From: Kangiella sediminilitoris
GTDB taxonomy: Bacteria; Pseudomonadota; Gammaproteobacteria; Enterobacterales; Kangiellaceae
Assembly (NCBI RefSeq): GCF_001708405.1
Contig: NZ_CP012418.1
Coordinates: forward strand, 1,240,001 to 1,304,000
DNA: 64,000 bases
Direction: 5' to 3'
The position numbers were made by a program, and so were the translations under genes. Positions within the stretch are counted from its first letter, which is position 1; each line of letters begins with the position of its first letter. The notes beneath the pieces were generated by a model. It was given only the letters and a program-made list of their open reading frames with translations, ran no database searches and was not told the origin of the DNA. Shown one piece after another: positions 5,940-13,993 of the stretch.

Positions 5940-8594
5940 ATGAACTCAGGAAATGTATCCATAAAGCAGCTAGCCACTCTTGATAACTCAGAGTTACTGA
6001 CTGTTTTACAGAGTAAGGCCAGTGAAGGACTTACAGCCGTTGAGGTTGATGAACGGCAAAAGCAATATGGTCCGAATGACATCATTCAACAACAACGTAC
6101 CTCCCTACTCCAGATCATTCTCAATCAGTTCACTAATCCAATTGCCTGGCTATTGTTAATTGCCGTTTTCATTTCATTAGTTTTCCAAGATTATTTAGAA
6201 ATGTACGCCATCATAGCAGTCTTGTTCATCAATGCTTCTATTGGCGCAATAACTGAGTTTAAGGCACTTGATTCCATGGAGGCTCTAAGGAAGATGAGCG
6301 AAGCCCACGCCGTGGTCCTCCGCAATGGTAATAAAGTAACGATTAATGCTTCAGAGCTGGTTCCGGGCGATATCGTACTACTTAATGCTGGTGATCTAAT
6401 CACAGCTGATATGTGTCTGCTTGATTCAAATAAGCTACAGGCTGACGAGTCACCCTTAACAGGCGAGTCATTACCCATAGCCAAAAGTCATAGCCCCACT
6501 CTGCTCTCTGATGACATACAAAATAGTCGAATACTGTATAAAGGAACGGCTGTATTAAGGGGGACGGCTACTGCCGTGGTCGTGAATACCGGTACGCATA
6601 CAGAACTAGGGAAAATTAGCACTCTGATATCTGAAGCAGCACCGGAGCGTTCACCGTTAGAAGAGCGAATACAGCAGTTAAGCGGGCAGTTAATCAAGCT
6701 GACGTTAGGTCTTATTGTGGTGATTACCATACTCGGACTTATTAAAGCAGAGTCTTACCTCGAACTTGTTAAAACCAGTATTGCTCTGGCGGTCGCGGCT
6801 ATTCCAGAGGGCATGCTGATAGTGACGACTTTGGTTTTAGCACGCTCAATGCTCAAGCTGGCCCAAAAAAATGTCTTGATTGAACGTTTGTCAGCTGTTG
6901 AAACACTGGGATCTACGACTCTGATTATGACCGATAAAACTGGTACTTTAACCGAAAATAAAATGTTGGTTACTGAAGTCCTGATTGAAGTTAGTGAGTT
7001 TGTGGTGCTTGATAAAACCGCCCCAATAACTAGTCACTCTACTTTGGAAAAGCTGATGGAAATTGCGGTACTCTGCAACAATGCTGACAGAGACCAAGAC
7101 AGTGGTGACCCAATTGAGTTGGCTTTGTTAAAAATGGCGTCTGGGTCAATTCCAGATCGTATTAAAAATATAGAACAATTTAAAAAAGTGGCAGAACTAC
7201 CTTTCGACCCGGATATCCGGCTAATGATAGTAAGCCATGAGTTGCCAAAGAATGATCACTGCCAGGCCTCTATCAAGGGCGCTCCTGAGAGTATTCTCGA
7301 ACATTGTAGCCATTACCTTAAGGGTAATGAACAGATAGCGTTAACAGAATCATTGAAAACACAATGGCTGGCTAACGTAAATCAAATGGCAGAGTCAGGT
7401 TTGCGTGTGCTGGCTCTTGGCTATCGCCTGGATACTAAAGCAACAGCAGACATTACTAATAACTTCTGCCTGGTCGGAGTCGTTGGCATGGAAGACCCTC
7501 TAAGGGAGACCGTTCCTGAAGCGATTGAGCAATGCCACAATGCGGGTATTCGTATCATAATGGTAACAGGAGATAATGGTTTAACCGCCAATAAAATTGC
7601 ACAGAAAGCACAATTAGTTAAGTCTGGAAAGGACTGTCACACCATGACGGGCATCGAGTTAAAAGCGCTCACTGATGTCGGAAATACAGAGAAAAATGAT
7701 GAGCTTTATGATGTTGATGTTTTTTCTCGGGTCAGTCCTAGACAAAAATATGATTTAGCTGAGTTCTATCAGTCACGGGATCATGTGGTGGCGATGACTG
7801 GTGATGGTGTCAACGATGGTCCCGCATTGAAAAACGCTGATATCGGTATAGCGATGGGGATTCGAGGTACTGAAGTTGCTAAGCAAGCTGCCGATATGGT
7901 TTTACTGGACGACTCGTTCCCAGCTATTGCTGAAGCAATTGCTCAGGGGCGCTCAGTTTTTAATAATATTCGTAAGTTCGTACTTTACCTGCTCTCCTGT
8001 AATTTAAGCGAAATTTTAGTCGTATCGGTAGCCGTTCTATCTGGATTTCCAATTCCTCTTCTGCCGCTGCAAATTCTATTCTTAAACCTTGTAACTGATG
8101 TCTTCCCTGCACTTGCCCTTGGTGCCTGTAAAGGGGAAACTGAAGAAATGGAGAAGCCACCGCGAGAGCAATCAGAGCGTATCATTGAGTCTAAACACTG
8201 GCAAAAAATAGTCACTCATGCACTGATGCTTACGACCCTGGTTTTTTCTGCCTTTCTAATTGATCTCTACTATTTTGAATCTTCATCTGATCATGCGGTA
8301 ACGGTTGCCTTTTTAACCTTGGCAATTTCACAATTGTTACACGTCTTTAATATGCGCGAAGATAATAAGACTTTCTGGAACAATGAAGTTATTCGTAACG
8401 GTTACGTTTGGATCGCATTGGGGATTTGTGCTGTTCTGATATTAGTAGCGGTTTACGTCCCTTTATTATCCCGTGTTTTAAATATTGTGGATATCGATGG
8501 TGCTGCCTGGTTGCTGGTATTGGCTTTCAGTTCAGTCACAGTACTGGTATACACTTTTACCAACATGCTTCAGCGGTTTATTCAACCACATTAG
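5940..8594 (+). CDS. Cation-translocating P-type ATPase (P2 type, Ca/Mg-like)
   Basis: This is an 884-residue integral membrane ion pump. It has an N-terminal cation-ATPase domain (about 8-60), paired helices at about 65-105, the actuator domain with TGES (174-177), PEGM in transmembrane helix 4 (289-292), the phosphorylation site DKTGTLT (Asp332), a nucleotide-binding domain with KGAPES, and the hinge motif MTGDGVNDGPALK. Further membrane helices fill the C-terminal quarter. The PEG motif and lack of N-terminal metal-binding CxxC domains place it with P2-type Ca/Mg/Na-K-like pumps such as mycobacterial CtpF, not with heavy-metal pumps. The ion is unknown. It follows the PRPP synthetase by 25 bases and is likely the last gene of the FNR-controlled operon; its tail overlaps the convergent ldhA by 17 bases. 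Confidence 0.92.
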   Translation: MNSGNVSIKQLATLDNSELLTVLQSKASEGLTAVEVDERQKQYGPNDIIQQQRTSLLQIILNQFTNPIAWLLLIAVFISLVFQDYLEMYAIIAVLFINASIGAITEFKALDSMEALRKMSEAHAVVLRNGNKVTINASELVPGDIVLLNAGDLITADMCLLDSNKLQADESPLTGESLPIAKSHSPTLLSDDIQNSRILYKGTAVLRGTATAVVVNTGTHTELGKISTLISEAAPERSPLEERIQQLSGQLIKLTLGLIVVITILGLIKAESYLELVKTSIALAVAAIPEGMLIVTTLVLARSMLKLAQKNVLIERLSAVETLGSTTLIMTDKTGTLTENKMLVTEVLIEVSEFVVLDKTAPITSHSTLEKLMEIAVLCNNADRDQDSGDPIELALLKMASGSIPDRIKNIEQFKKVAELPFDPDIRLMIVSHELPKNDHCQASIKGAPESILEHCSHYLKGNEQIALTESLKTQWLANVNQMAESGLRVLALGYRLDTKATADITNNFCLVGVVGMEDPLRETVPEAIEQCHNAGIRIIMVTGDNGLTANKIAQKAQLVKSGKDCHTMTGIELKALTDVGNTEKNDELYDVDVFSRVSPRQKYDLAEFYQSRDHVVAMTGDGVNDGPALKNADIGIAMGIRGTEVAKQAADMVLLDDSFPAIAEAIAQGRSVFNNIRKFVLYLLSCNLSEILVVSVAVLSGFPIPLLPLQILFLNLVTDVFPALALGACKGETEEMEKPPREQSERIIESKHWQKIVTHALMLTTLVFSAFLIDLYYFESSSDHAVTVAFLTLAISQLLHVFNMREDNKTFWNNEVIRNGYVWIALGICAVLILVAVYVPLLSRVLNIVDIDGAAWLLVLAFSSVTVLVYTFTNMLQRFIQPH

Positions 8595-9567
8595 CTGCCT
8601 GAGCACCCAACGATAGGAAGTCTTTAGCGTTTAAAAGTGTCGTATGGGCAATATTGTTTATTGAGTCACTTGTATAAAAAGCAATATGAGGAGTGATAAT
8701 CACATTATCCATGGAAGTCAGACGATTAAAGTTATCGTCAGCTATTGGCTCATGATGCTGCTGAAAGAAGAGCCCTTTCTCTTTATCGTAAACATCAAGA
8801 CCGGCATAACGTACCTTTTGTGATTCTAAAGCATCCAGCAAGTCGTCAGTCTGAATAACTCTACCTCGAGACGTGTTTAAAATAGTAACGCCCTCTTTCA
8901 TCAATTGCAGAGTATCTTTATTAATCAGCTGTTGTGTGGATTCGTTTAAGGGGCAATGAAGACTGATTATGTCCGAACGTTCATATAATTCATCCAGCGG
9001 GACCCATTCCAGGTCAGGCGTTTCAAGCCGATTAATCACTGGATCATAACCAAGCACTTTGCATCCAAAACCTCTCATAATCCTAGCAAAGGCAGTGCCT
9101 ATATCACCGACCCCAATGACACCAACGGTTTTATCATAAACGCTCTCGCCCAGGTTGCCATTTAGTTTAAAGTTTTGTCGCTGTAATTGCTGTCGTAAGA
9201 CAAATATTTTTCTATAAAGACATAATAAAAGTGTTACGGCATGTTCAGCAACCGATTGCGGCGAGTAAGCTGGGACATTCATAACAGTAATGCCTAGTCG
9301 CTTTGCAGCCTTCAAATCAACGTGGTCATAGCCTGTAGAGCGTAGAAGAATAAGCTTAATTCCACAGGAGGCTGCAAGAGCAAGAAGAGAATCATCTAAT
9401 GGGTTATTGGCAAAAATGCTGATGGCGTCAGCTTGCGAGAGCAGTCTGGCATTATCCTCACTGAAATTATCATTAACCAGAGATAACTCAAAATTAAACA
9501 ACTCTTGGTTCTTACTTTTGTAAATCTGCTGTTCAAAATCTTGAACTCCAAAGAATATGATATGCAT
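8578..9567 (-). CDS. ldhA: D-lactate dehydrogenase, fermentative (2-hydroxyacid dehydrogenase family)
   Basis: This 329-residue NAD-dependent enzyme reduces pyruvate to D-lactate, regenerating NAD under oxygen limitation. The cofactor-binding motif is GVGDIG (152-157), and the catalytic Arg234, Glu263 and His294 are present. LRSTGYDHVDL, GLDVYDKEKGLFF and ITPHIAFYT are typical of the LdhA subgroup and separate it from phosphoglycerate and erythronate-phosphate dehydrogenases. An AGGGA ribosome-binding site sits 5 bases before the ATG. A TATAAT on the minus strand (9604-9599) and an FNR-like box at 9626-9639 lie upstream at class II spacing, which fits an anaerobically induced fermentation gene. 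Tail-to-tail with the P-type ATPase gene. Confidence 0.9.
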   Translation of the reverse strand: MHIIFFGVQDFEQQIYKSKNQELFNFELSLVNDNFSEDNARLLSQADAISIFANNPLDDSLLALAASCGIKLILLRSTGYDHVDLKAAKRLGITVMNVPAYSPQSVAEHAVTLLLCLYRKIFVLRQQLQRQNFKLNGNLGESVYDKTVGVIGVGDIGTAFARIMRGFGCKVLGYDPVINRLETPDLEWVPLDELYERSDIISLHCPLNESTQQLINKDTLQLMKEGVTILNTSRGRVIQTDDLLDALESQKVRYAGLDVYDKEKGLFFQQHHEPIADDNFNRLTSMDNVIITPHIAFYTSDSINNIAHTTLLNAKDFLSLGAQAANVVE

Positions 9568-9625
9568 AACAGTCCCTGATTAATCAAACTTCTTAGTCAT
9601 TATAGATGACTTTAACCCATATTTG

Positions 9626-9639
9626 TTGACTCTTATCAA
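9626..9639. promoter_or_regulatory. FNR/ANR-like box between ldhA and the Na/Pi symporter gene
   Basis: TTGACTCTTATCAA fits TTGAY-N4-RTCAA. Leftward, TATAAT at 9604-9599 gives a start near 9592 (box centre about -40.5). Rightward, GATAGT at 9662-9667 gives a start near 9674 (centre -41.5). One box could therefore activate both divergent genes; the leftward promoter has the better -10. Confidence 0.6.
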
Positions 9640-9708
9640 TAAACTAGAGGGCTAAAACAGTGATAGTGTTATATTATAAAATAACCCAATAAAGAGTATT
9701 CTGACGTC

Positions 9709-11304
9709 ATGCTTGATTTGGACTGGTTAGCTTTAGTTTCAGGGATAGGTATATTTCTCTGGGGAATGTCTATGGTTGAAGCTAACCTGACAAAACTGGC
9801 TTCCGGTAAACTTCATTACTTTATAGGGCGCTGGACCAATAATACCTTATCAGCAGTTATAACAGGTGCAGTTTGTACGGCTCTAATCCAGAGCAGCTCT
9901 TTGTTAACTTTAATCGTCCTGGCACTGGCGAGCTCAAAATTACTCAACTTAAAGCAAGCAATCGGCGTTATATTTGGCGCGAACCTGGGAACTACAGCTA
10001 CCGGCTGGTTGGTTACATTACTCGGATTTAAAGTTAGTTTAGGCGACGCTGCCATATATCTGATTGGAGTAACAGCGTTAGCACGTCTATTTTTTAGAGA
10101 GAGAGCTCGTTATACCCTAATTCTCTCCCTGATTATTAGTATTGGTTTAATCTTATTCAGCCTTGATCTGATAAAAAATTCCACCCTTGGTATCAGTGAA
10201 ACAATAACCATCAGTACCTCCGGTGGCGCTGCACCAATTGGCTTCTTTATTACTGGTCTGATCCTGGCGGTTTTATTCCAATCAAGTTCAGCTGTCATGA
10301 TAATGACTTTGAGTGCAGCTAATGCCGGTATCATTAATTTGGAAAGTGCCATAGCTGTGGTTATCGGAGCTGACTTAGGTACCACCAGCACTGCTGCGCT
10401 GGGAAGTATCAACGGCGCTAAAATTAAAAAGCAACTTGCCCTGTCCCACTTTAGTTTTAATGTTGTGATATCAATGACTGGGTTATTTTTGATACTGCCT
10501 CAAGTTCCTACCATTCTGGCCTGGCTTAACTGGGATGATCCTCTTCTGCCAATAGTTACCTTCCATAGCATGATGAATGGCTTCGGTATTCTTTTATTTA
10601 CACCTTTTATCAACCCATTTGTAAGATTTATTTCGCAGAGGTTTAGTGAGCAGCCAAACACGGTAGAGGCTCGCTTCTCACTCATTGCATTAAATGCACC
10701 TGCGGTGGCTTTGCATCAATTAAGAGATGAGACTCTGCATTTTTTAAAGTCAGTCGCTAAATTTAATCAACACTGCCTTAAAGGCTATGACAGTTATATA
10801 AATGAATACCTGGTTCTAAAAAAAGCAGAAGGTATTTTCATTGATACCTCCCATAAATTTTCAAAACAGGTGATTAATGATCAGCAAAGTAAAGATATTT
10901 TCTGTCTGTTATCGACGGTCAGAGATGGCATCTATTCTGCAAAATCGTTAAAGGATATTGTACCTGACCTGGAAGTGCTGGATATACAGAAGCTTTTAGA
11001 CCAAAAGGATGTGGTGCCTTTATATCAAGAAGTGAACAGCTTTTTCCATGATGAAGCGGAACAGTTGGATCCAAATGATAATTATCAGTGGCAGGATGTA
11101 ACGGAATATCAGGAAAATTTTTATCATAAATTCAAATCGACTCAAGAGAGCCTCTTCAGTAATGAAGTGGCGCAAGATATGCCCATTGAGCAAATCTCTA
11201 CCCTGCTCAATATTAACAAACAGCTGTATACATCCAGCAAATACTTTATCAGTGCAATAAATAGTATTAGTCTAATAGGAAAGGAGGAACCACATGAGGA
11301 TTAG
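9709..11304 (+). CDS. Na/phosphate cotransporter family protein with PhoU-like C-terminal domain
   Basis: This 531-residue protein belongs to the PNaS (NptA/YjbB-type) family, which moves phosphate across the inner membrane together with sodium. Two inverted repeats each carry the family's QSSS motif (61-64 and 191-194) and a G-A-N/D-L-G-T-T segment (90-96 and 220-226). The membrane part ends near residue 320. The remaining 210 residues are helical and cytoplasmic, like a PhoU domain that may gate or sense phosphate. Direction of transport in vivo is not certain; some relatives export phosphate. The ribosome-binding site is weak. The stop overlaps the beta-CASP RNase start by 11 bases. Confidence 0.9.
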   Translation: MLDLDWLALVSGIGIFLWGMSMVEANLTKLASGKLHYFIGRWTNNTLSAVITGAVCTALIQSSSLLTLIVLALASSKLLNLKQAIGVIFGANLGTTATGWLVTLLGFKVSLGDAAIYLIGVTALARLFFRERARYTLILSLIISIGLILFSLDLIKNSTLGISETITISTSGGAAPIGFFITGLILAVLFQSSSAVMIMTLSAANAGIINLESAIAVVIGADLGTTSTAALGSINGAKIKKQLALSHFSFNVVISMTGLFLILPQVPTILAWLNWDDPLLPIVTFHSMMNGFGILLFTPFINPFVRFISQRFSEQPNTVEARFSLIALNAPAVALHQLRDETLHFLKSVAKFNQHCLKGYDSYINEYLVLKKAEGIFIDTSHKFSKQVINDQQSKDIFCLLSTVRDGIYSAKSLKDIVPDLEVLDIQKLLDQKDVVPLYQEVNSFFHDEAEQLDPNDNYQWQDVTEYQENFYHKFKSTQESLFSNEVAQDMPIEQISTLLNINKQLYTSSKYFISAINSISLIGKEEPHED

Positions 11305-12682
11305 TATTCATGGAGCTGCAGAAGAAGTTACTGGCTCATGCTCAGAAATTGAGACAAACAATCGTCGTTTTGTGATCGACTGCGGTCTAATACAGGGCTC
11401 TTGGAGAAATGAAAAAAGAAACTCTGATCCATTCCCTTTTGAACCAGCTGAGATAGATGCAGTCATCCTGACTCACGGCCATATTGATCACAGTGGACGA
11501 CTTCCCCTTCTGGTTAAGTCTGGTTATAAAGGTCCCATATATTGTCATGAAGCGAACAGAGAGTTACTCGAAATATTACTAATCGATAGTGCTTATTTGC
11601 AGGAGAAAGAAGCTGAATGGAATAACAAAAAGCGACTGAGGAAGGGATTAGAGGAAATTGAACCACTCTATACTCGTCAGGATGTCCCCTCCGTTCTGAG
11701 TCAACTAGAGCCCATACAGTACCGTGAAATGATTCAGCTTGATAAGGATATCAGCTTTCAATTAAGAAACGCTGGACATATTTTAGGGTCATCCCATGTT
11801 GAATTTACTACTCACGAGCAGGGTCAGAAAAAAACGGTAGTCTTCAGCGGAGATATAGGTAATCCCGGAGCACCTATTCAGCAGGATCCGGATATAGATG
11901 GACAGCCTGATCTGGTTATCATGGAATCCACTTATGGCAATAGGGATCATACCAGTTGGGATTCTTCAATTAATGAGTTAAGAGACGCTATTAAACATGC
12001 TGCCGAGGACGGAGGTAATGTATTAATACCTGCCTTTGCCGTAGGCCGTACGCAAACCATACTTCACTACTTCGCGAAATACTATCATGACTGGGGACTT
12101 GAGAAGTGGGATATTTTTCTTGATAGTCCAATGGCGATCAGAGTGACAGAAGCTTATGAACGATACGCACATCTATATAAAAAAGAAACGCAACCATTCT
12201 GGTCAAAAGGCGCTTTGAAAAGTTATATCCCCAAACTGCATTTCACGGCCGATACTCAGGAATCAATGGCTCTTAATTCAATAAAAAGTGGCGCTATAAT
12301 TATCGCTGGTAGCGGCATGATGACTGGCGGTCGCATTAAACATCATATGAAACACAATTTATGGCGAAGTCAATGCGATCTCATTATCACAGGGTTTCAG
12401 CCTGAAGGCACAGTTGGCAGACGTATTATTGATAAGGCACCTTTTATTAAACTGTGGGGAGAGTCAGTAAGAGTTGCAGCTTCTGTCCATACCATAGGAG
12501 GTTTTTCTGCTCACGCAGGACAAACCGAGTTACTAAAATGGTATCAGTGCTTCAGCAATCAACCTCCAGTAATATTAAATCATGGCTCAAAGTCGACCAT
12601 AAAGGAGTTCAAAGAGTACTTACAAAAACATACCCCTGCCGATATCACAATTGCCAGTAGAGGTCAAAGCTTTACTTTGTAA
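11294..12682 (+). CDS. MBL-fold beta-CASP RNA-processing nuclease
   Basis: This 462-residue protein belongs to the CPSF73/Ysh1-like beta-CASP branch of the metallo-beta-lactamase fold, whose members cut or chew RNA. The zinc motif is THGHIDHSG (His61, His63, Asp65, His66), followed by NAGHILGSSH and SGDIGNP. The beta-CASP insert carries PAFAVGRTQ, SGMMTGGRIKHH, and the C-terminal motifs GFSAHAG and NHGSKST. A KH domain, as in RNase J, is absent. The start has a strong GGAGG 6 bases upstream and overlaps the symporter gene. Relatives are often called RNA-specific exonucleases of this fold; endo- versus exonuclease activity is not decidable here. Confidence 0.88.
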   Translation: MRISIHGAAEEVTGSCSEIETNNRRFVIDCGLIQGSWRNEKRNSDPFPFEPAEIDAVILTHGHIDHSGRLPLLVKSGYKGPIYCHEANRELLEILLIDSAYLQEKEAEWNNKKRLRKGLEEIEPLYTRQDVPSVLSQLEPIQYREMIQLDKDISFQLRNAGHILGSSHVEFTTHEQGQKKTVVFSGDIGNPGAPIQQDPDIDGQPDLVIMESTYGNRDHTSWDSSINELRDAIKHAAEDGGNVLIPAFAVGRTQTILHYFAKYYHDWGLEKWDIFLDSPMAIRVTEAYERYAHLYKKETQPFWSKGALKSYIPKLHFTADTQESMALNSIKSGAIIIAGSGMMTGGRIKHHMKHNLWRSQCDLIITGFQPEGTVGRRIIDKAPFIKLWGESVRVAASVHTIGGFSAHAGQTELLKWYQCFSNQPPVILNHGSKSTIKEFKEYLQKHTPADITIASRGQSFTL

Positions 12683-12809
12683 CTCTCTGATTTAATTGTG
12701 TAATTATGTATGTTACCTTGCCCACCCTTATGCTGGTGTGGATTTAGACTAGCCATACCTTTCTTGTAACTTGATATTCAGGTGCTTTTTTTACCAGCAC
12801 CCTCCTCTA

Positions 12810-12842
12810 ATACCGATTTGATTTACTTTGTATGCTCGGTAT
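12810..12842. repeat. Inverted repeat upstream of the outer-membrane barrel gene
   Basis: ATACCGA (12810-12816) is repeated inverted as TCGGTAT (12836-12842) with 19 bases between, just ahead of the barrel gene. A second small inverted repeat, GGTGCT/AGCACC, lies at 12781-12801. These could be an operator or mRNA structure in the 195-bp intergenic region; no terminator with a T-run after the RNase gene is obvious. Confidence 0.35.
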
Positions 12843-12877
12843 AGTGGTAAATGAATATAGGATATGAGGGACTTGTT

Positions 12878-13984
12878 ATGATTAACAACTTAACTAAGCT
12901 ATCTCTAGTAGCTTTATGTGCAGTTGCTGTAGCTCCATCCGTATCTCACGCCGAAGAAGAGGAAGCCGACGTTAACATTGGAGGCGCCGTTCGCCTCAAT
13001 TACAGCTGGAAGGATTATACTGACGATAGTGACGGTCAGTTTGATTTTGAGCTTTTCGCTGTAGACGTCGATATCACCAAAGGTAAATGGTTTGTCGATT
13101 CTCAATTCCGCTTTTACCAAACCTTCAACGCCGTTCACCATGCCGAAGTTGGTTATAACTTTGATGATGATAACCGGCTAGCCGTTGGTGTATCTCAAGT
13201 ACCTTTTGGTATAAGCCCATACGCCTCACATGGCTGGTGGTTTGGCGGTACTTATTATCTTGGATTTGAAGATGATTATGATACCGGCGCAAAGTGGACT
13301 CACACTTCTGGTAACTGGACCTACGATACAGCCTACTTTTTTAATAGTGAGTACGACGACTCCGCTCGTTACGGTCGTTATTCTTTTGATGTTGCCAGCA
13401 TCGAAGGAAGAGACAACAAAGAGGATGGGCATGGTAACTTTCGTGCTCAATACCAGTGGGGAGATCATGTCATAGGCGGATCTTTACAGGCTGGTAAATT
13501 CCGAAACCGTACAACCGGTAAAAAAGGCGAGCATGCTGCTGCAGCGGTTCATTTTGATGGTAACTATGATAGCTGGAATGTACAGTTGCAACATATTTAC
13601 TACTATTACGAAGACGCTCCAGAGCTTCAGACAGCTGATAATCGAATCGCAATGTCAGCCTTCGACTTTCCTTTCGAAATGGCTTCAGAAGCTAATGTAA
13701 CCAGCTTCAACATCGCAAAAACATTTGAAGTGGGTAATGAGTTCGTCGATAACGTTGTCTGCTACAACGATTTCACCTACACCGCAACAAGTGATAAACC
13801 AGGTTTAACAGACTCAATACAGAATGTTACGGGGTGCACTTTAATTAAAAATGGACTTTATACTTATATCGACTGGATTGCCGGTAAAAACATGTGGTTT
13901 GCCGGAGGCCCGGGTATCGGTGTTTATGACGGTCCTGAAAAATGGCATTCACGTTTAAATATTAATATTGGTTATTATTTCTAA
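12878..13984 (+). CDS. Outer-membrane beta-barrel protein, porin-like
   Basis: A 368-residue secreted protein: residues 1-25 form a signal peptide ending in VSHA, then an acidic stretch and many alternating strands rich in Tyr, Trp and Asp, ending in Tyr-Tyr-Phe, the C-terminal signature recognised by the Bam machine. Size and strand pattern suggest a barrel of about 16 strands, porin-like; I cannot name the family. Two cysteines occur late in the chain (VVCYN and TGCTL), possibly disulfide-linked. I prefer the ATG at 12878 over 12851 because a GAGGGA lies 7 bases upstream and the signal peptide starts there. Nine bases separate it from the BCCT transporter gene, so it may pass the same osmolyte across the outer membrane. 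Confidence 0.8.
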   Translation: MINNLTKLSLVALCAVAVAPSVSHAEEEEADVNIGGAVRLNYSWKDYTDDSDGQFDFELFAVDVDITKGKWFVDSQFRFYQTFNAVHHAEVGYNFDDDNRLAVGVSQVPFGISPYASHGWWFGGTYYLGFEDDYDTGAKWTHTSGNWTYDTAYFFNSEYDDSARYGRYSFDVASIEGRDNKEDGHGNFRAQYQWGDHVIGGSLQAGKFRNRTTGKKGEHAAAAVHFDGNYDSWNVQLQHIYYYYEDAPELQTADNRIAMSAFDFPFEMASEANVTSFNIAKTFEVGNEFVDNVVCYNDFTYTATSDKPGLTDSIQNVTGCTLIKNGLYTYIDWIAGKNMWFAGGPGIGVYDGPEKWHSRLNINIGYYF

Positions 13985-13993
13985 GGGGGATTC

